From assembly GCF_900116015.1 (NCBI RefSeq), contig NZ_FOYH01000002.1, positions 209,163 to 273,162 on the forward strand: a DNA stretch of 64,000 nucleotides, written 5' to 3'. The position numbers and the translations under genes are program-made. Below, piece by piece: positions 56,774 to 64,000 of the stretch (within the stretch, counting starts at the first letter, position 1; the number at the start of each line of letters is the position of its first letter). The DNA is from Enterobacter sp. kpr-6 (lineage in GTDB: Bacteria > Pseudomonadota > Gammaproteobacteria > Enterobacterales > Enterobacteriaceae). The notes below the pieces were generated by a model that made no database searches, was not told where the DNA came from, and saw nothing but the letters and a program-made list of their open reading frames with translations.

Positions 56774-58093
56774 TCAGGCTATCTCACTGTTTTTTAAGGC
56801 CACTCTCTCGGCTATCTTGAGGAAAGGCAGGTAGAAGAATACACCAAAGACGATGATTATCAACTGAACCACGACTGCCCGCCAGTCGCCCGCCGTGGCC
56901 AGCCAGGCGCTTAAAACCGGCGGTGTGGTCCAGGGGATCATCACTACGCAGCGCGACATCAAACCCAGCGTGGTACACGCCCAGGCAAAGAAAATACCGA
57001 TGGCGGGCAGCAGCACGAAGGGGATCATCAACGGCAGGTTAAACACAATCGGCAGACCGAAAATCACCGGCTCATTGATGTTAAACAGCCCCGGCGAAAT
57101 CGACAGCCGCGCTACTTGTTTCGCTGACTGCTGGCGTGAGAACAGGAAAATGGCAATCAACAGCGAAATGGTGCTGCCGGTACCGCCGATCATGCCGAAG
57201 GTCGGCACAAAAATGTTGTTAATGATATGCGGGATCGGCTGCCCGTTGGCAAAGGCGATCATGTTCTCGTTAGTGTTAATAAGCAGGAACGGCTCCAGCA
57301 CCACGCTGTTCACCACCGACTGATGGATCCCCAGCGTAAACAGGAAGTTGCCAAAGCTGTAGATAAAAATCGTCCCTGGCAGACTGGTGTTGATGAGTCG
57401 CAGCGGCTGCTGGATAAGCGTAGTGATTAAATGGATCAGATCGGTATTGAGCACGTTTGCCAGCAGCGCGGCGATAACCGCAAAGGTGGAAAGCGTCAAA
57501 ATAGTCGGCAGCAGCGCCGAGAACGATTTACTGACCGCAGGCGGCACGTTTTCGCCGAGTGAAATGTCGAGCTTTTTAATACCTGCGATGCGGATAAACA
57601 GCTCGGTGGAAAGCAGGCCGATAATCACCCCGGCAAAAATTCCGGTCGATCCAATATTGGCAAAAGAGAGCACCTGCCCCACGGTCACGCTGGTCTGGCC
57701 CCCGACGGGGACCAGATCGAGACGCATCGGCATCATGATAATGAAGCTGGAAAGTGCGATGATCACTGCCGACACCGGATTATCGAAATTTTTGTTGCGC
57801 GCCAGCGACCAGCCGATCATCGGCGCAATCAGCAGCGCCGCGATGTTCAGCGTGCCGTTGATGATCACATCGCCCCAGACCTTAAAGCGCACCAGCGTGT
57901 CGCCGTCGAGTACCCACGGGAAAACCACGTTGTTCACCAGCACCGCCAGCCCCGCAAGAATAAAAATGGGCATCACGGCGGCAAAGGCGTCACGTAGCGA
58001 GCGCAGGTGCACCTGGTTGGCAATACGCGCGGAAATTTCAACAAACCGATCGACAAACGACTGCATCGTCGGTGTTATTTTTGTCTCACTCAT
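56774..58093 (-). CDS. PTS EIIC component, lactose/cellobiose family
   Basis: The product has 439 residues with about ten hydrophobic segments. Motifs such as FLTLGIHQSVVNSVVLEPFLL and GLFNINEPVIFGLPIVFNLPLMIPF (at about 253-275 and 333-357) are those of the CelB/ChbC EIIC family; the second contains the conserved NEPV sugar-binding element. No EIIA or EIIB gene lies next to it, so it must use partners encoded elsewhere (for example ChbBA). It transports and phosphorylates a beta-glucoside. It starts 47 nt downstream of the GH1 gene. Confidence 0.9.
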   Translation of the reverse strand: MSETKITPTMQSFVDRFVEISARIANQVHLRSLRDAFAAVMPIFILAGLAVLVNNVVFPWVLDGDTLVRFKVWGDVIINGTLNIAALLIAPMIGWSLARNKNFDNPVSAVIIALSSFIIMMPMRLDLVPVGGQTSVTVGQVLSFANIGSTGIFAGVIIGLLSTELFIRIAGIKKLDISLGENVPPAVSKSFSALLPTILTLSTFAVIAALLANVLNTDLIHLITTLIQQPLRLINTSLPGTIFIYSFGNFLFTLGIHQSVVNSVVLEPFLLINTNENMIAFANGQPIPHIINNIFVPTFGMIGGTGSTISLLIAIFLFSRQQSAKQVARLSISPGLFNINEPVIFGLPIVFNLPLMIPFVLLPAIGIFFAWACTTLGLMSRCVVMIPWTTPPVLSAWLATAGDWRAVVVQLIIIVFGVFFYLPFLKIAERVALKNSEIA

Positions 58094-58140
58094 CGCAGAA
58101 ACCTTCCTTCAGTCAGTCAGCAGAACGGTCCGGCAGGGGA

Positions 58141-59517
58141 TCACATCTCGTTGCCGTTGCTTTTTATGGTGCGTCTGAACCAGGCGTAGCTCTTTTTCGG
58201 CACCCGTTTAAGGTCTTTCAAATCGTGGTTTTCGCGGTTCACATACACCACGCCGTAGCGTTTACGCATATCGCCCTGCGAACTGAGAATGTCGATAAGC
58301 CCCCAGCCGAGGTAACCGATCACCTCCGCGCCATCTTCAAAGATGGCGTCTTTCATCGCCTGTAAATGCTCGCGGTGATAGACAATGCGGTATTCGTCGT
58401 CGATGGGGTTAACGCCATCCCAGGACTCGATCACCCCGATGCCGTTTTCAATCGGGAAAACCGGTAGCCGCCAGTCGTTGTAGTAGCGGGTGATGATGGT
58501 GCGAAAACCGAGCGGATCGATCTGCCAGTTCCATTCGGTTGCTTCAAGGAACGGGTTATCTTTCTCGCCGTGCAGCAGGTAATAGTTGACCGGCGCATCG
58601 GCGGGAATGGCGTCGCTGTCGAGGGTTTTACTGGCATAGTAGCTAAACGCCATAAAATCGTTTTTCATGCGGGCAATGGCCGCCAGATCGTCATCAAGGA
58701 AGATATCCTGGAAGCCTTCGCGCGCGACCACCGCCATCACCGCCGGGCTGTAGCCCTGCCCGGCATAAACGCGCAGCAGATTTTGGTTGAGGAATTCGTC
58801 GTACTGCTGGGCGTAGAAGATATCGCGCGGTTTGCAGGTCGCCGGGTAAATCAACTGGTGCGCCAGCATACCGCCCATTTGCTGGCCCGGTTTGGTTTCG
58901 TGCAGGTAATGGGTGAGCAGGACGTGGCACATCATGACGTGGTGGGAAATCTGGTACAGCTCACGCAGCGTTTTATCGCCTTTCAGATACCCCGCCACTT
59001 TGAACGCTTCCGGCATGTGGTAGATATTTTGTTCGTTGAAGGTCAGCCAGTACTTCACCCGGTCGCCAAAGCAGTCGATCATTTTTTTGCCGTAGCGGAC
59101 AAACGCCTCCATAACGTGGCGATCGGTAAAGCCGTTGTATTTTTCGGCCAGCGCCAGCGGCATATCGAAGTGGTACAGGCAGATCATCGGCTCGATGCCG
59201 CGCTCAATCAGGCCATTGATAAAGCGGTCGTAAAAAGCGATGCCTTCTTCGTTGAACTCACCGTCACCCTGCGGGCAGACGCGGCTCCATGCGATCTGGA
59301 AGCGGTAGCAGTTCATGCCCAAATCCTGCATGTAATCAAAATCTTCTTCATAACGGTGGTAGGAGTCAGTCGCCACTTTCCAGTCAGAGGCAAATTCGCT
59401 GGCTTCCCGAATGTCATACACCGACGGGCCTTTACCCCCTTCGTTCCACGCCCCTTCGGTCTGCATGCTGGATACCGAATTACCCCATAAGAAATTGTCA
59501 GGCAGTTTGTTGGTCAT
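58141..59517 (-). CDS. 6-phospho-beta-glucosidase (GH1)
   Basis: The start is the ATG at 59517 with GGAG upstream, giving 458 residues; the in-frame ATG at 59565 lies in the operator. It is a GH1 barrel with acid/base E162 in TFNEQNIYH and nucleophile E357 in FPIENGIGV. It hydrolyses the phosphorylated beta-glucoside released by the PTS. It is the first gene of the operon, transcribed from a promoter with TATATG -10 (59578-59573) and TTGCCT -35 (59601-59596, 17-bp spacing). Confidence 0.93.
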   Translation of the reverse strand: MTNKLPDNFLWGNSVSSMQTEGAWNEGGKGPSVYDIREASEFASDWKVATDSYHRYEEDFDYMQDLGMNCYRFQIAWSRVCPQGDGEFNEEGIAFYDRFINGLIERGIEPMICLYHFDMPLALAEKYNGFTDRHVMEAFVRYGKKMIDCFGDRVKYWLTFNEQNIYHMPEAFKVAGYLKGDKTLRELYQISHHVMMCHVLLTHYLHETKPGQQMGGMLAHQLIYPATCKPRDIFYAQQYDEFLNQNLLRVYAGQGYSPAVMAVVAREGFQDIFLDDDLAAIARMKNDFMAFSYYASKTLDSDAIPADAPVNYYLLHGEKDNPFLEATEWNWQIDPLGFRTIITRYYNDWRLPVFPIENGIGVIESWDGVNPIDDEYRIVYHREHLQAMKDAIFEDGAEVIGYLGWGLIDILSSQGDMRKRYGVVYVNRENHDLKDLKRVPKKSYAWFRRTIKSNGNEM

Positions 59518-59541
59518 CGCGCTTTCTCCGTTTCCATCAAT

Positions 59542-59575
59542 ATGACTAGTCATTAAATATTTCATGACTAGTCAT
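59542..59575 (-). promoter_or_regulatory. Twin palindromic operators of the beta-glucoside operon
   Basis: ATGACTAGTCAT occurs twice (59542-59553 and 59564-59575), each a perfect 12-bp palindrome, 22 bp apart centre to centre, which is two helical turns. The upstream copy overlaps the -10 hexamer and inferred +1 (about 59566). Such sites suit repression by the dimeric GntR/HutC regulator encoded by the last gene of the operon. Confidence 0.8.
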
Positions 59576-59595
59576 ATAGTCGATGCGGATAAGGC

Positions 59596-59634
59596 AGGCA
59601 AAATAAAGGCGGTGATTTTGTGAGCGTTCTCGAA
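59596..59634 (-). promoter_or_regulatory. Promoter and possible CRP site of the beta-glucoside operon
   Basis: The -35 TTGCCT (59601-59596) and the -10 TATATG (59578-59573) are 17 bp apart. A weak CRP-like sequence (TGTGA-GCGTTC-TCGAA, 59619-59634; 8 of 10) is centred about 60.5 bp before the inferred start, close to class I spacing. Confidence 0.45.
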
Positions 59635-59654
59635 AAGATTGGGGGAAGGAAATA

Positions 59655-59684
59655 AAAAAAGCGACGGGGATCCCATCGCTTTTG
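59655..59684. terminator. Hairpin resembling a bidirectional terminator
   Basis: AAAGCGACGGG and CCCATCGCTTT pair with one mismatch around GAT. A-run and T-run flanks make it functional on either strand. It lies between the beta-glucoside promoter and the aldo/keto-reductase 3' side, beside repeat copy 7. It resembles the ldtB terminator in sequence (AAGCGATGGG / CCATCGCTT). Confidence 0.5.
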
Positions 59685-59699
59685 GGGGGATCTTTTGGA

Positions 59700-59778
59700 C
59701 CCTCACCCCGGCCCTCTCCCTCAGGGAGAGGGAGGTTTTGTCCCCTCTCCCTAAGGGAGAGGGCCGGGGTGAGGGTGA
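59700..59778. repeat. Dispersed palindromic repeat, copy 7 (79 bp)
   Basis: This is the shortest copy and has the ends only: CCCTCACCCCGGCCCTCTCCC, then GGGAGAGGGAGG, a TTTTGTCCCC joint, and GGGAGAGGGCCGGGGTGAGGG. It ends 10 nt from the aldo/keto reductase stop. Confidence 0.9.
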
Positions 59779-59788
59779 AGGTCAAACA

Positions 59789-60835
59789 TTACAGCCCCTG
59801 CAACTTCACCTGGTTCGCCCGGTACTCGCCCTGGCGCTCCAGCATCCAGCCGGGGTATTCGCGGGGCAAGGCGCTCACGGCATTGAGCTGTTTCAGCTCC
59901 TCGTCGCTCAGGCGGATCTCCGTCGCGGCGATGTTATCCGCAAGCTGTTCCGCCCGCTTCGCCCCGACGATCACGCTGCTCACGACCGGCTGATGCAGCA
60001 GCCACGCCAGCGCGATCTGCGCCACCGACACGCCTTTGCTGTCGGCGATATTGCGCATCACATCCACGCAGTCGAACGCGCGCTCTTTTTCCACCGGCGG
60101 GAAGTCGAATTCCAGCCGGCGACCGCCCGCTTCGCCCTGCCCGTCACGGCTATATTTCCCGCTCAGCAGGCCGCCCGCCAGCGGACTCCAGACCATCAGG
60201 CCCACGCCTTCGCTTTGCAGCATCGGCACCAGCTCGCGCTCCAGATCGCGCCCGGCGATGGTGTAATACGCCTGTAGCGAGGCAAATCGCGCCAGCCCCA
60301 GGCGCTCGGAGATCCCCAGCGCTTTCATGATCTGCCACGCCGCCCAGTTGGAGACGCCGATATAGCGCACATGCCCATGCTGCACCAGATTGTCCAGCGC
60401 GTACAACGTCTCTTCAATCGGCGTCGCCGGATCGAAACCGTGCAACTGATAGAGGTCGATATGATCCAGTTGCAGGCGCGTTAAGCTCTCTTTCACGCTG
60501 TTGATAATGTGATAGCGCGAACTGCCGCGCGAGTTCACCCCCGCGGTACCGGTTTCGCCAAATACTTTGGTGGCAACCACCACATTCTCGCGAGGAATTT
60601 TCAGGTTCTTCAGCGCCTGGCCGGTGATCTCCTCCGAACGCCCTTCCGAATACACGTTCGCGGTATCAATAAAATTGATACCCGCATCCAGCGCGTTACC
60701 GACCAGTTGCTCCGCGTCTGACTGGCGGAGCTGACCGATTTTCCCCCACATCCCGCCTTCGCCGCCAAAAGTCATGGTGCCGAGGCATAATTCAGAAACA
60801 AACAGTCCGGTATTGCCGAGTTTTTTGTATCGCAT
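59789..60835 (-). CDS. Aldo/keto reductase
   Basis: The product has 348 residues with an AKR (beta/alpha)8 barrel and the complete catalytic tetrad D57, Y62 (FIDTANVYSEG), K90 (ATKVFG) and H132 (YQLHGFD). The C-terminal NADPH-binding segment VIVGAKRAEQLADNIAA is typical of the family. The substrate is undetermined. It is a single gene on the minus strand, with a palindromic repeat directly after its stop. Confidence 0.9.
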   Translation of the reverse strand: MRYKKLGNTGLFVSELCLGTMTFGGEGGMWGKIGQLRQSDAEQLVGNALDAGINFIDTANVYSEGRSEEITGQALKNLKIPRENVVVATKVFGETGTAGVNSRGSSRYHIINSVKESLTRLQLDHIDLYQLHGFDPATPIEETLYALDNLVQHGHVRYIGVSNWAAWQIMKALGISERLGLARFASLQAYYTIAGRDLERELVPMLQSEGVGLMVWSPLAGGLLSGKYSRDGQGEAGGRRLEFDFPPVEKERAFDCVDVMRNIADSKGVSVAQIALAWLLHQPVVSSVIVGAKRAEQLADNIAATEIRLSDEELKQLNAVSALPREYPGWMLERQGEYRANQVKLQGL

Positions 60836-60943
60836 GGAACGCTCCTTAAAAGGATGATGCCGTGAATGTTCTGTAGTTATACCCGCCCGGACGGTTTGGC
60901 GAATGTGGCGATCCTGCGCGTTTTTTGCCTGATCCTCTGAATA

Positions 60944-62470
60944 TCACCCGCGCGGCGCGTCACCGAACACCGCGTAATCCGGTAATTTCACGTTCTGATA
61001 CGGCTCCCAGCCGCCGCCGAGGGCTTTATACAGCGCCACCAGATCGAGGCTGCTCTGCACCCGCGCCTGCGCCCGCTGCTGCTCGGCCTGCGCTAACTGG
61101 CGCTGGGCGTCCAGCACATCAATAAACGTCGCTATCCCCTGGCGGTAGCTGTCGCTGGCCAGATCGAAGGCGTTTTGCAGCGCCTCAATGGTTTTGCTCA
61201 ACCCGGCTTCACGCTGCTGATCGGTGCGATAGCTGACCAGCGCATTCTCCACATCGCCCAGCGCCGTCAGCACCGTCTGGCGGTAGTTAAGCACCGCCGC
61301 GCCCTGCTGCGCCCGCGCCACTTTCACGCTCGACACCAGCCGTCCGCCCTGGAAGATGGGAATGGAAATCTGCGGCCCAAAGCTGTAGAAATGACTGCTC
61401 CAGTCGGTCAGCCAGTCCACTTCGCTGTTGCGCACCCCAAGCTGGCCGCTTAGCGTCAGACTGGGGAAAAGCTGTGCCACCGAAACGCCAATCTGCGCGG
61501 TCGCCGCATGGAGATTCGCTTCCGCCTCGCGCACGTCCGGGCGGCGGCGGGCCAGAGTCGAAGGAATACCGGTGGCAATGATGTCCGGCAGTTTCGGTAG
61601 CGGCTGCGCGGATCGCAGTTCCGCATCCAGCGCGCCGGGCGGTTTGCCGATCAGGATCGCCAGCGCATTCATCGCCTGACGCTCCTGGGCCTGGTACTGC
61701 GGCAGTTGCGCCTCCAGATTGCCTAACTGCGCGCGGGCATTTTCCACATCAAGCTGGGGCGAAAGCCCCCCGCGCTGGCGGTTTTCAGTGAGATCAAAGG
61801 TTTCCTGCGCGGTGGCGATCTGGGTGTTAAGGGTGGCGATCACGCTCTGCGCGCCGCGCAGTTGCAGCCAGGCGCGGGCCACTTCCGCTTCCAGCGACAC
61901 CAGCGCGTCGTTGCGCTGTTCAATTGCTGCCTGCTGCTGCGCGGTGGCGGCTTCCACCTGACGGCGCACTTTGCCCCACAGATCCAGCTCCCACTGGGCG
62001 TCAAAACTGCCCTGATAAAGATTGACCGGCTGGGTCAGGGTGCCGAGCGCGCCCTGAAGTTCCGGGTCGAGATCATCAAGCTGGCCGTAAACATCATGGG
62101 ATTTCAGTTCGCCTTCAATCCCCAGTTGCTGTCGGGTGGCCTGCACATTGCCGTTCACCGCCGGGAGAAACGCCCCGCCTGCCTGATTGATTTGCTCACG
62201 CGCGCCGGCAATGCGCAGCACGGTTTGCTGAAGCGAGAGGTTCCCGGCAATCGCCCGCTCAATCAGGCTGTTAAGCTGCGGCGAGTTAAACGTCGTCCAC
62301 CAGCGCGGATTGACCGCCTGCGAAGTGGTTTGCGACGCCACGCTGCGGTCGCCCGGATCGTTAAAGTGCGACGTCGCAGGCGGTGCGGGCTGCTGATAGT
62401 CCGGTCCAACGGCACAGCCCGCCAGCAACAGCGCCAGTAAGGTTAAGGACGGGTAAGATTTCCTGTACAT
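60944..62470 (-). CDS. Outer-membrane efflux lipoprotein (NodT/OprM-CusC family)
   Basis: The product has 508 residues. The lipoprotein signal ends LLAGC, so C19 is the acylated residue. Paired coiled-coil arms of the OMF trimer are seen at about 170-270 and 380-470 (VEAATAQQQAAIEQRNDALVS; DVENARAQLGNLEAQLPQYQAQ), with the family signature RRPDVREAEANLHAATAQIG at about 305. It starts 1 nt after the DHA2 transporter stop. The pair, probably with an upstream adaptor gene outside the window, would form a tripartite efflux system. Confidence 0.92.
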   Translation of the reverse strand: MYRKSYPSLTLLALLLAGCAVGPDYQQPAPPATSHFNDPGDRSVASQTTSQAVNPRWWTTFNSPQLNSLIERAIAGNLSLQQTVLRIAGAREQINQAGGAFLPAVNGNVQATRQQLGIEGELKSHDVYGQLDDLDPELQGALGTLTQPVNLYQGSFDAQWELDLWGKVRRQVEAATAQQQAAIEQRNDALVSLEAEVARAWLQLRGAQSVIATLNTQIATAQETFDLTENRQRGGLSPQLDVENARAQLGNLEAQLPQYQAQERQAMNALAILIGKPPGALDAELRSAQPLPKLPDIIATGIPSTLARRRPDVREAEANLHAATAQIGVSVAQLFPSLTLSGQLGVRNSEVDWLTDWSSHFYSFGPQISIPIFQGGRLVSSVKVARAQQGAAVLNYRQTVLTALGDVENALVSYRTDQQREAGLSKTIEALQNAFDLASDSYRQGIATFIDVLDAQRQLAQAEQQRAQARVQSSLDLVALYKALGGGWEPYQNVKLPDYAVFGDAPRG

Positions 62471-62471
62471 G

Positions 62472-64000
62472 TTAATGTGCTCCTGCGCTGCCTTCGCTTT
62501 TCACCGGCGAAAGCAGTAAACAAAACGGGATCAGCAGCAGGGCCACTGCGCTTAAAAGGGTGAAAACGTCCACATAGGCGAGAAAACGCGACTGTTCGAT
62601 CATCGTCTGGTACATCTGCCCGGTGGCGATGCTGGTGGGGTCGCCCACCAGCGAGGTAAAGTTGCGCACCGCCTGCGCCGACTCGCGCACCGCAAGCTGA
62701 AACTGCTCGTTAAACGGCGTCATATGCTCGCTGAGATAAGCGCTGTGCGCCTGGGATCGCTCAGTAATCGCCGCGGTGGAGAGGGAAATCCCCACCGAGC
62801 CCGCCACGTTACGGAACATGGTAAACAGCGCGGCGGCATCGGCATTAAGCTGCCGGGGAATGGTGATAAAGGCGATGGTGGTGAGCGGCACAAACAGGAA
62901 GCCAAGCCCGATGGACTGCGCGCTGCGGAACAGCACCAGGGTTTCGAAATCGATATCCGGCGTCAGATTGCGCGACCAGAAAAATGAGGCTGCAAGACAG
63001 GTAAAGCCGAACGCGATGATCCAGCGCGTCTGCACGATCGGCATCAGTTTGAGCACCAGCGGAATGGTCAGCACGATCAGCACCGCCCCTGGCGACAGCA
63101 CCAGCCCCGACCAGGTCGCGGTGTAGCCCAGATCCTGCTGCGCCAGTTGCGGGATCACCACCGAACTGCCGTATAAAATCATCGCCATCCCCGCCATCAG
63201 CAGGCTGGAAACGGCAAAGTTTTTGTCTTTCATGACGTGGAGATCGACCACCGGCTTTTTGGCATACATCAGCCAGTAAATCGCGCCAATAATGCCGATA
63301 AGTGTCAGTACGGCGAAAGTGCGGATAAACCCGGAGGCGAACCAGTCGTCATCTTCCCCGCGATCGAGCATCACCTGCAAACAGCCGAGGCCGAGCGCGA
63401 TAAGCCCGATCCCGCTCCAGTCGATAGAGAGTTTTTCTTCTGACTTTTTCTCCCACGGCGGATCTTCCAGCAGCTGATAAATCGCCAGCACCGTGACGAT
63501 ACCGACCGGAATGTTGATGAAAAACACCCAGCGCCAGGAGTAGTTATCGGTGATCCAGCCGCCAAGCGTCGGCCCAAGCACCGGGGCGACGATAATAGCA
63601 ATCGACGACAACCCAAAAGCCTTACCGCGATCTTCCGGCTTAAAATAATCGAGCAGCACCGACTGCTGCGTCGGTTGCAGGCCGCCGCCGAAAAAGCCCT
63701 GCAGGATGCGGAACAGGATGATTTCCCACAGCTCCGTCGCGATGCCGCACAAAAACGAGCATACGGTGAACATCACAATGCAGATCAGGAAGAACTGTTT
63801 GCGACCAAACACCCGGCTGAGAAACGCGGAAATCGGCAGTACGATGCCGTTCGCCACCAGATAGCTGGTCAGCACCCAGGTGGATTCGCTGTAGCTTGAG
63901 GAGAGCGATCCGGCGACGTGCGGCAGCGCCACGTTAACGATGGTGGTGTCGAGGATCTCCATAAATACCGCCAGCGTGACGACAATCGCCACCGCCCACG
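62472..64000 (-). CDS. DHA2-family MFS exporter (EmrB-like), 5' end truncated by window
   Basis: The frame is open to the window edge (about 509 codons); the conserved start lies beyond position 64000. TM1 carries EILDTTIVNVALPHVAGSLSSS and loop 2-3 SRVFGRKQFFLICIV, which with SESTWVLTSYLVANGIVLP are EmrB/QacA hallmarks. Fourteen helices are expected. The C-terminus (FCLLLSPVKSEGSAGAH) abuts the outer-membrane lipoprotein gene. It probably expels toxic compounds together with that protein and a membrane-fusion protein encoded outside the window. Confidence 0.9.
   Translation of the reverse strand, partial: WAVAIVVTLAVFMEILDTTIVNVALPHVAGSLSSSYSESTWVLTSYLVANGIVLPISAFLSRVFGRKQFFLICIVMFTVCSFLCGIATELWEIILFRILQGFFGGGLQPTQQSVLLDYFKPEDRGKAFGLSSIAIIVAPVLGPTLGGWITDNYSWRWVFFINIPVGIVTVLAIYQLLEDPPWEKKSEEKLSIDWSGIGLIALGLGCLQVMLDRGEDDDWFASGFIRTFAVLTLIGIIGAIYWLMYAKKPVVDLHVMKDKNFAVSSLLMAGMAMILYGSSVVIPQLAQQDLGYTATWSGLVLSPGAVLIVLTIPLVLKLMPIVQTRWIIAFGFTCLAASFFWSRNLTPDIDFETLVLFRSAQSIGLGFLFVPLTTIAFITIPRQLNADAAALFTMFRNVAGSVGISLSTAAITERSQAHSAYLSEHMTPFNEQFQLAVRESAQAVRNFTSLVGDPTSIATGQMYQTMIEQSRFLAYVDVFTLLSAVALLLIPFCLLLSPVKSEGSAGAH

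Noticed and set aside
58570-59490. 306-codon plus-strand ORF inside the GH1 gene
   Set aside because: Shadow of the GH1 coding frame; hydrophobic His-rich product without family features.
1-64000. Mobile elements, tRNA genes and prophage
   Set aside because: No transposase, integrase, tRNA cloverleaf or phage gene was recognised on either strand.

Overview
The window is chromosomal DNA from a member of the Enterobacteriaceae close to the Enterobacter/Lelliottia/Leclercia/Klebsiella group. Many products are near-identical in length and sequence to recalled Escherichia coli proteins (AsmA, Dcd, Udk, DgcE, AlkA, MdtABCD, BaeSR, TrhP, YegS, FbaB, YegTUVW, ThiD, ThiM, YbiV, YbiU, YbiT, LdtB), and base composition is GC-rich. 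The genus cannot be fixed from sequence alone.

Layout. 1-2.9 kb: asmA (cut by the window edge), dcd and udk, all on the minus strand. 3.2-8.9 kb: diguanylate cyclase dgcE, convergent with the DNA glycosylase alkA, then the Hsp70-like yegD. 9.1-20.1 kb: the multidrug efflux and envelope-stress operon mdtABCD-baeSR, with every junction abutting or overlapping. 20.4-23.6 kb: trhP, the sRNA gene cyaR with a well placed CRP-like site, a NudK-like Nudix hydrolase and the lipid kinase yegS. 23.6-30.0 kb: a six-gene accessory operon, an enolase-superfamily enzyme plus a complete peptide-type ABC importer. 30.3-37.3 kb: fbaB, yegT-yegU-yegV, yegW, and thiM-thiD behind a TPP riboswitch. 37.4-40.1 kb: an AT-rich patch encoding a secreted protein with 14-residue repeats, an Ail/OmpX-like barrel and a small exported protein. 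40.2-42.2 kb: an alcohol dehydrogenase-like reductase, an RcnB-like periplasmic protein and a GNAT acetyltransferase. 42.4-52.7 kb: genes that in E. coli lie at another map position (ybiV, ybiU, ybiT, ldtB), with a LacI regulator/MFS transporter/GH31 glycosidase cassette between ybiU and ybiT. 52.8-55.9 kb: an operon of a YncE-like beta-propeller and a TonB-dependent receptor below a Fur-box-like sequence. 56.0-59.5 kb: a beta-glucoside operon (GH1 phospho-glucosidase, PTS IIC, GntR regulator) with two identical palindromic operators. 59.8 kb to the end: an aldo/keto reductase, then an outer-membrane efflux lipoprotein and a DHA2 exporter cut by the window edge.

Running through the window is a family of seven GC-rich palindromic repeats, 80-146 bp long. 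Every copy lies within about 3-17 nt of a stop codon. They share TIR-like ends and differ by the number of internal modules. This dispersed repeat, the 14-residue-repeat secretory cluster and the enolase/ABC cassette are the most interesting items.

No tRNA, rRNA, CRISPR array, transposase gene or phage gene was seen. Functional calls rest on recognised sequence and motifs. No database search was run.
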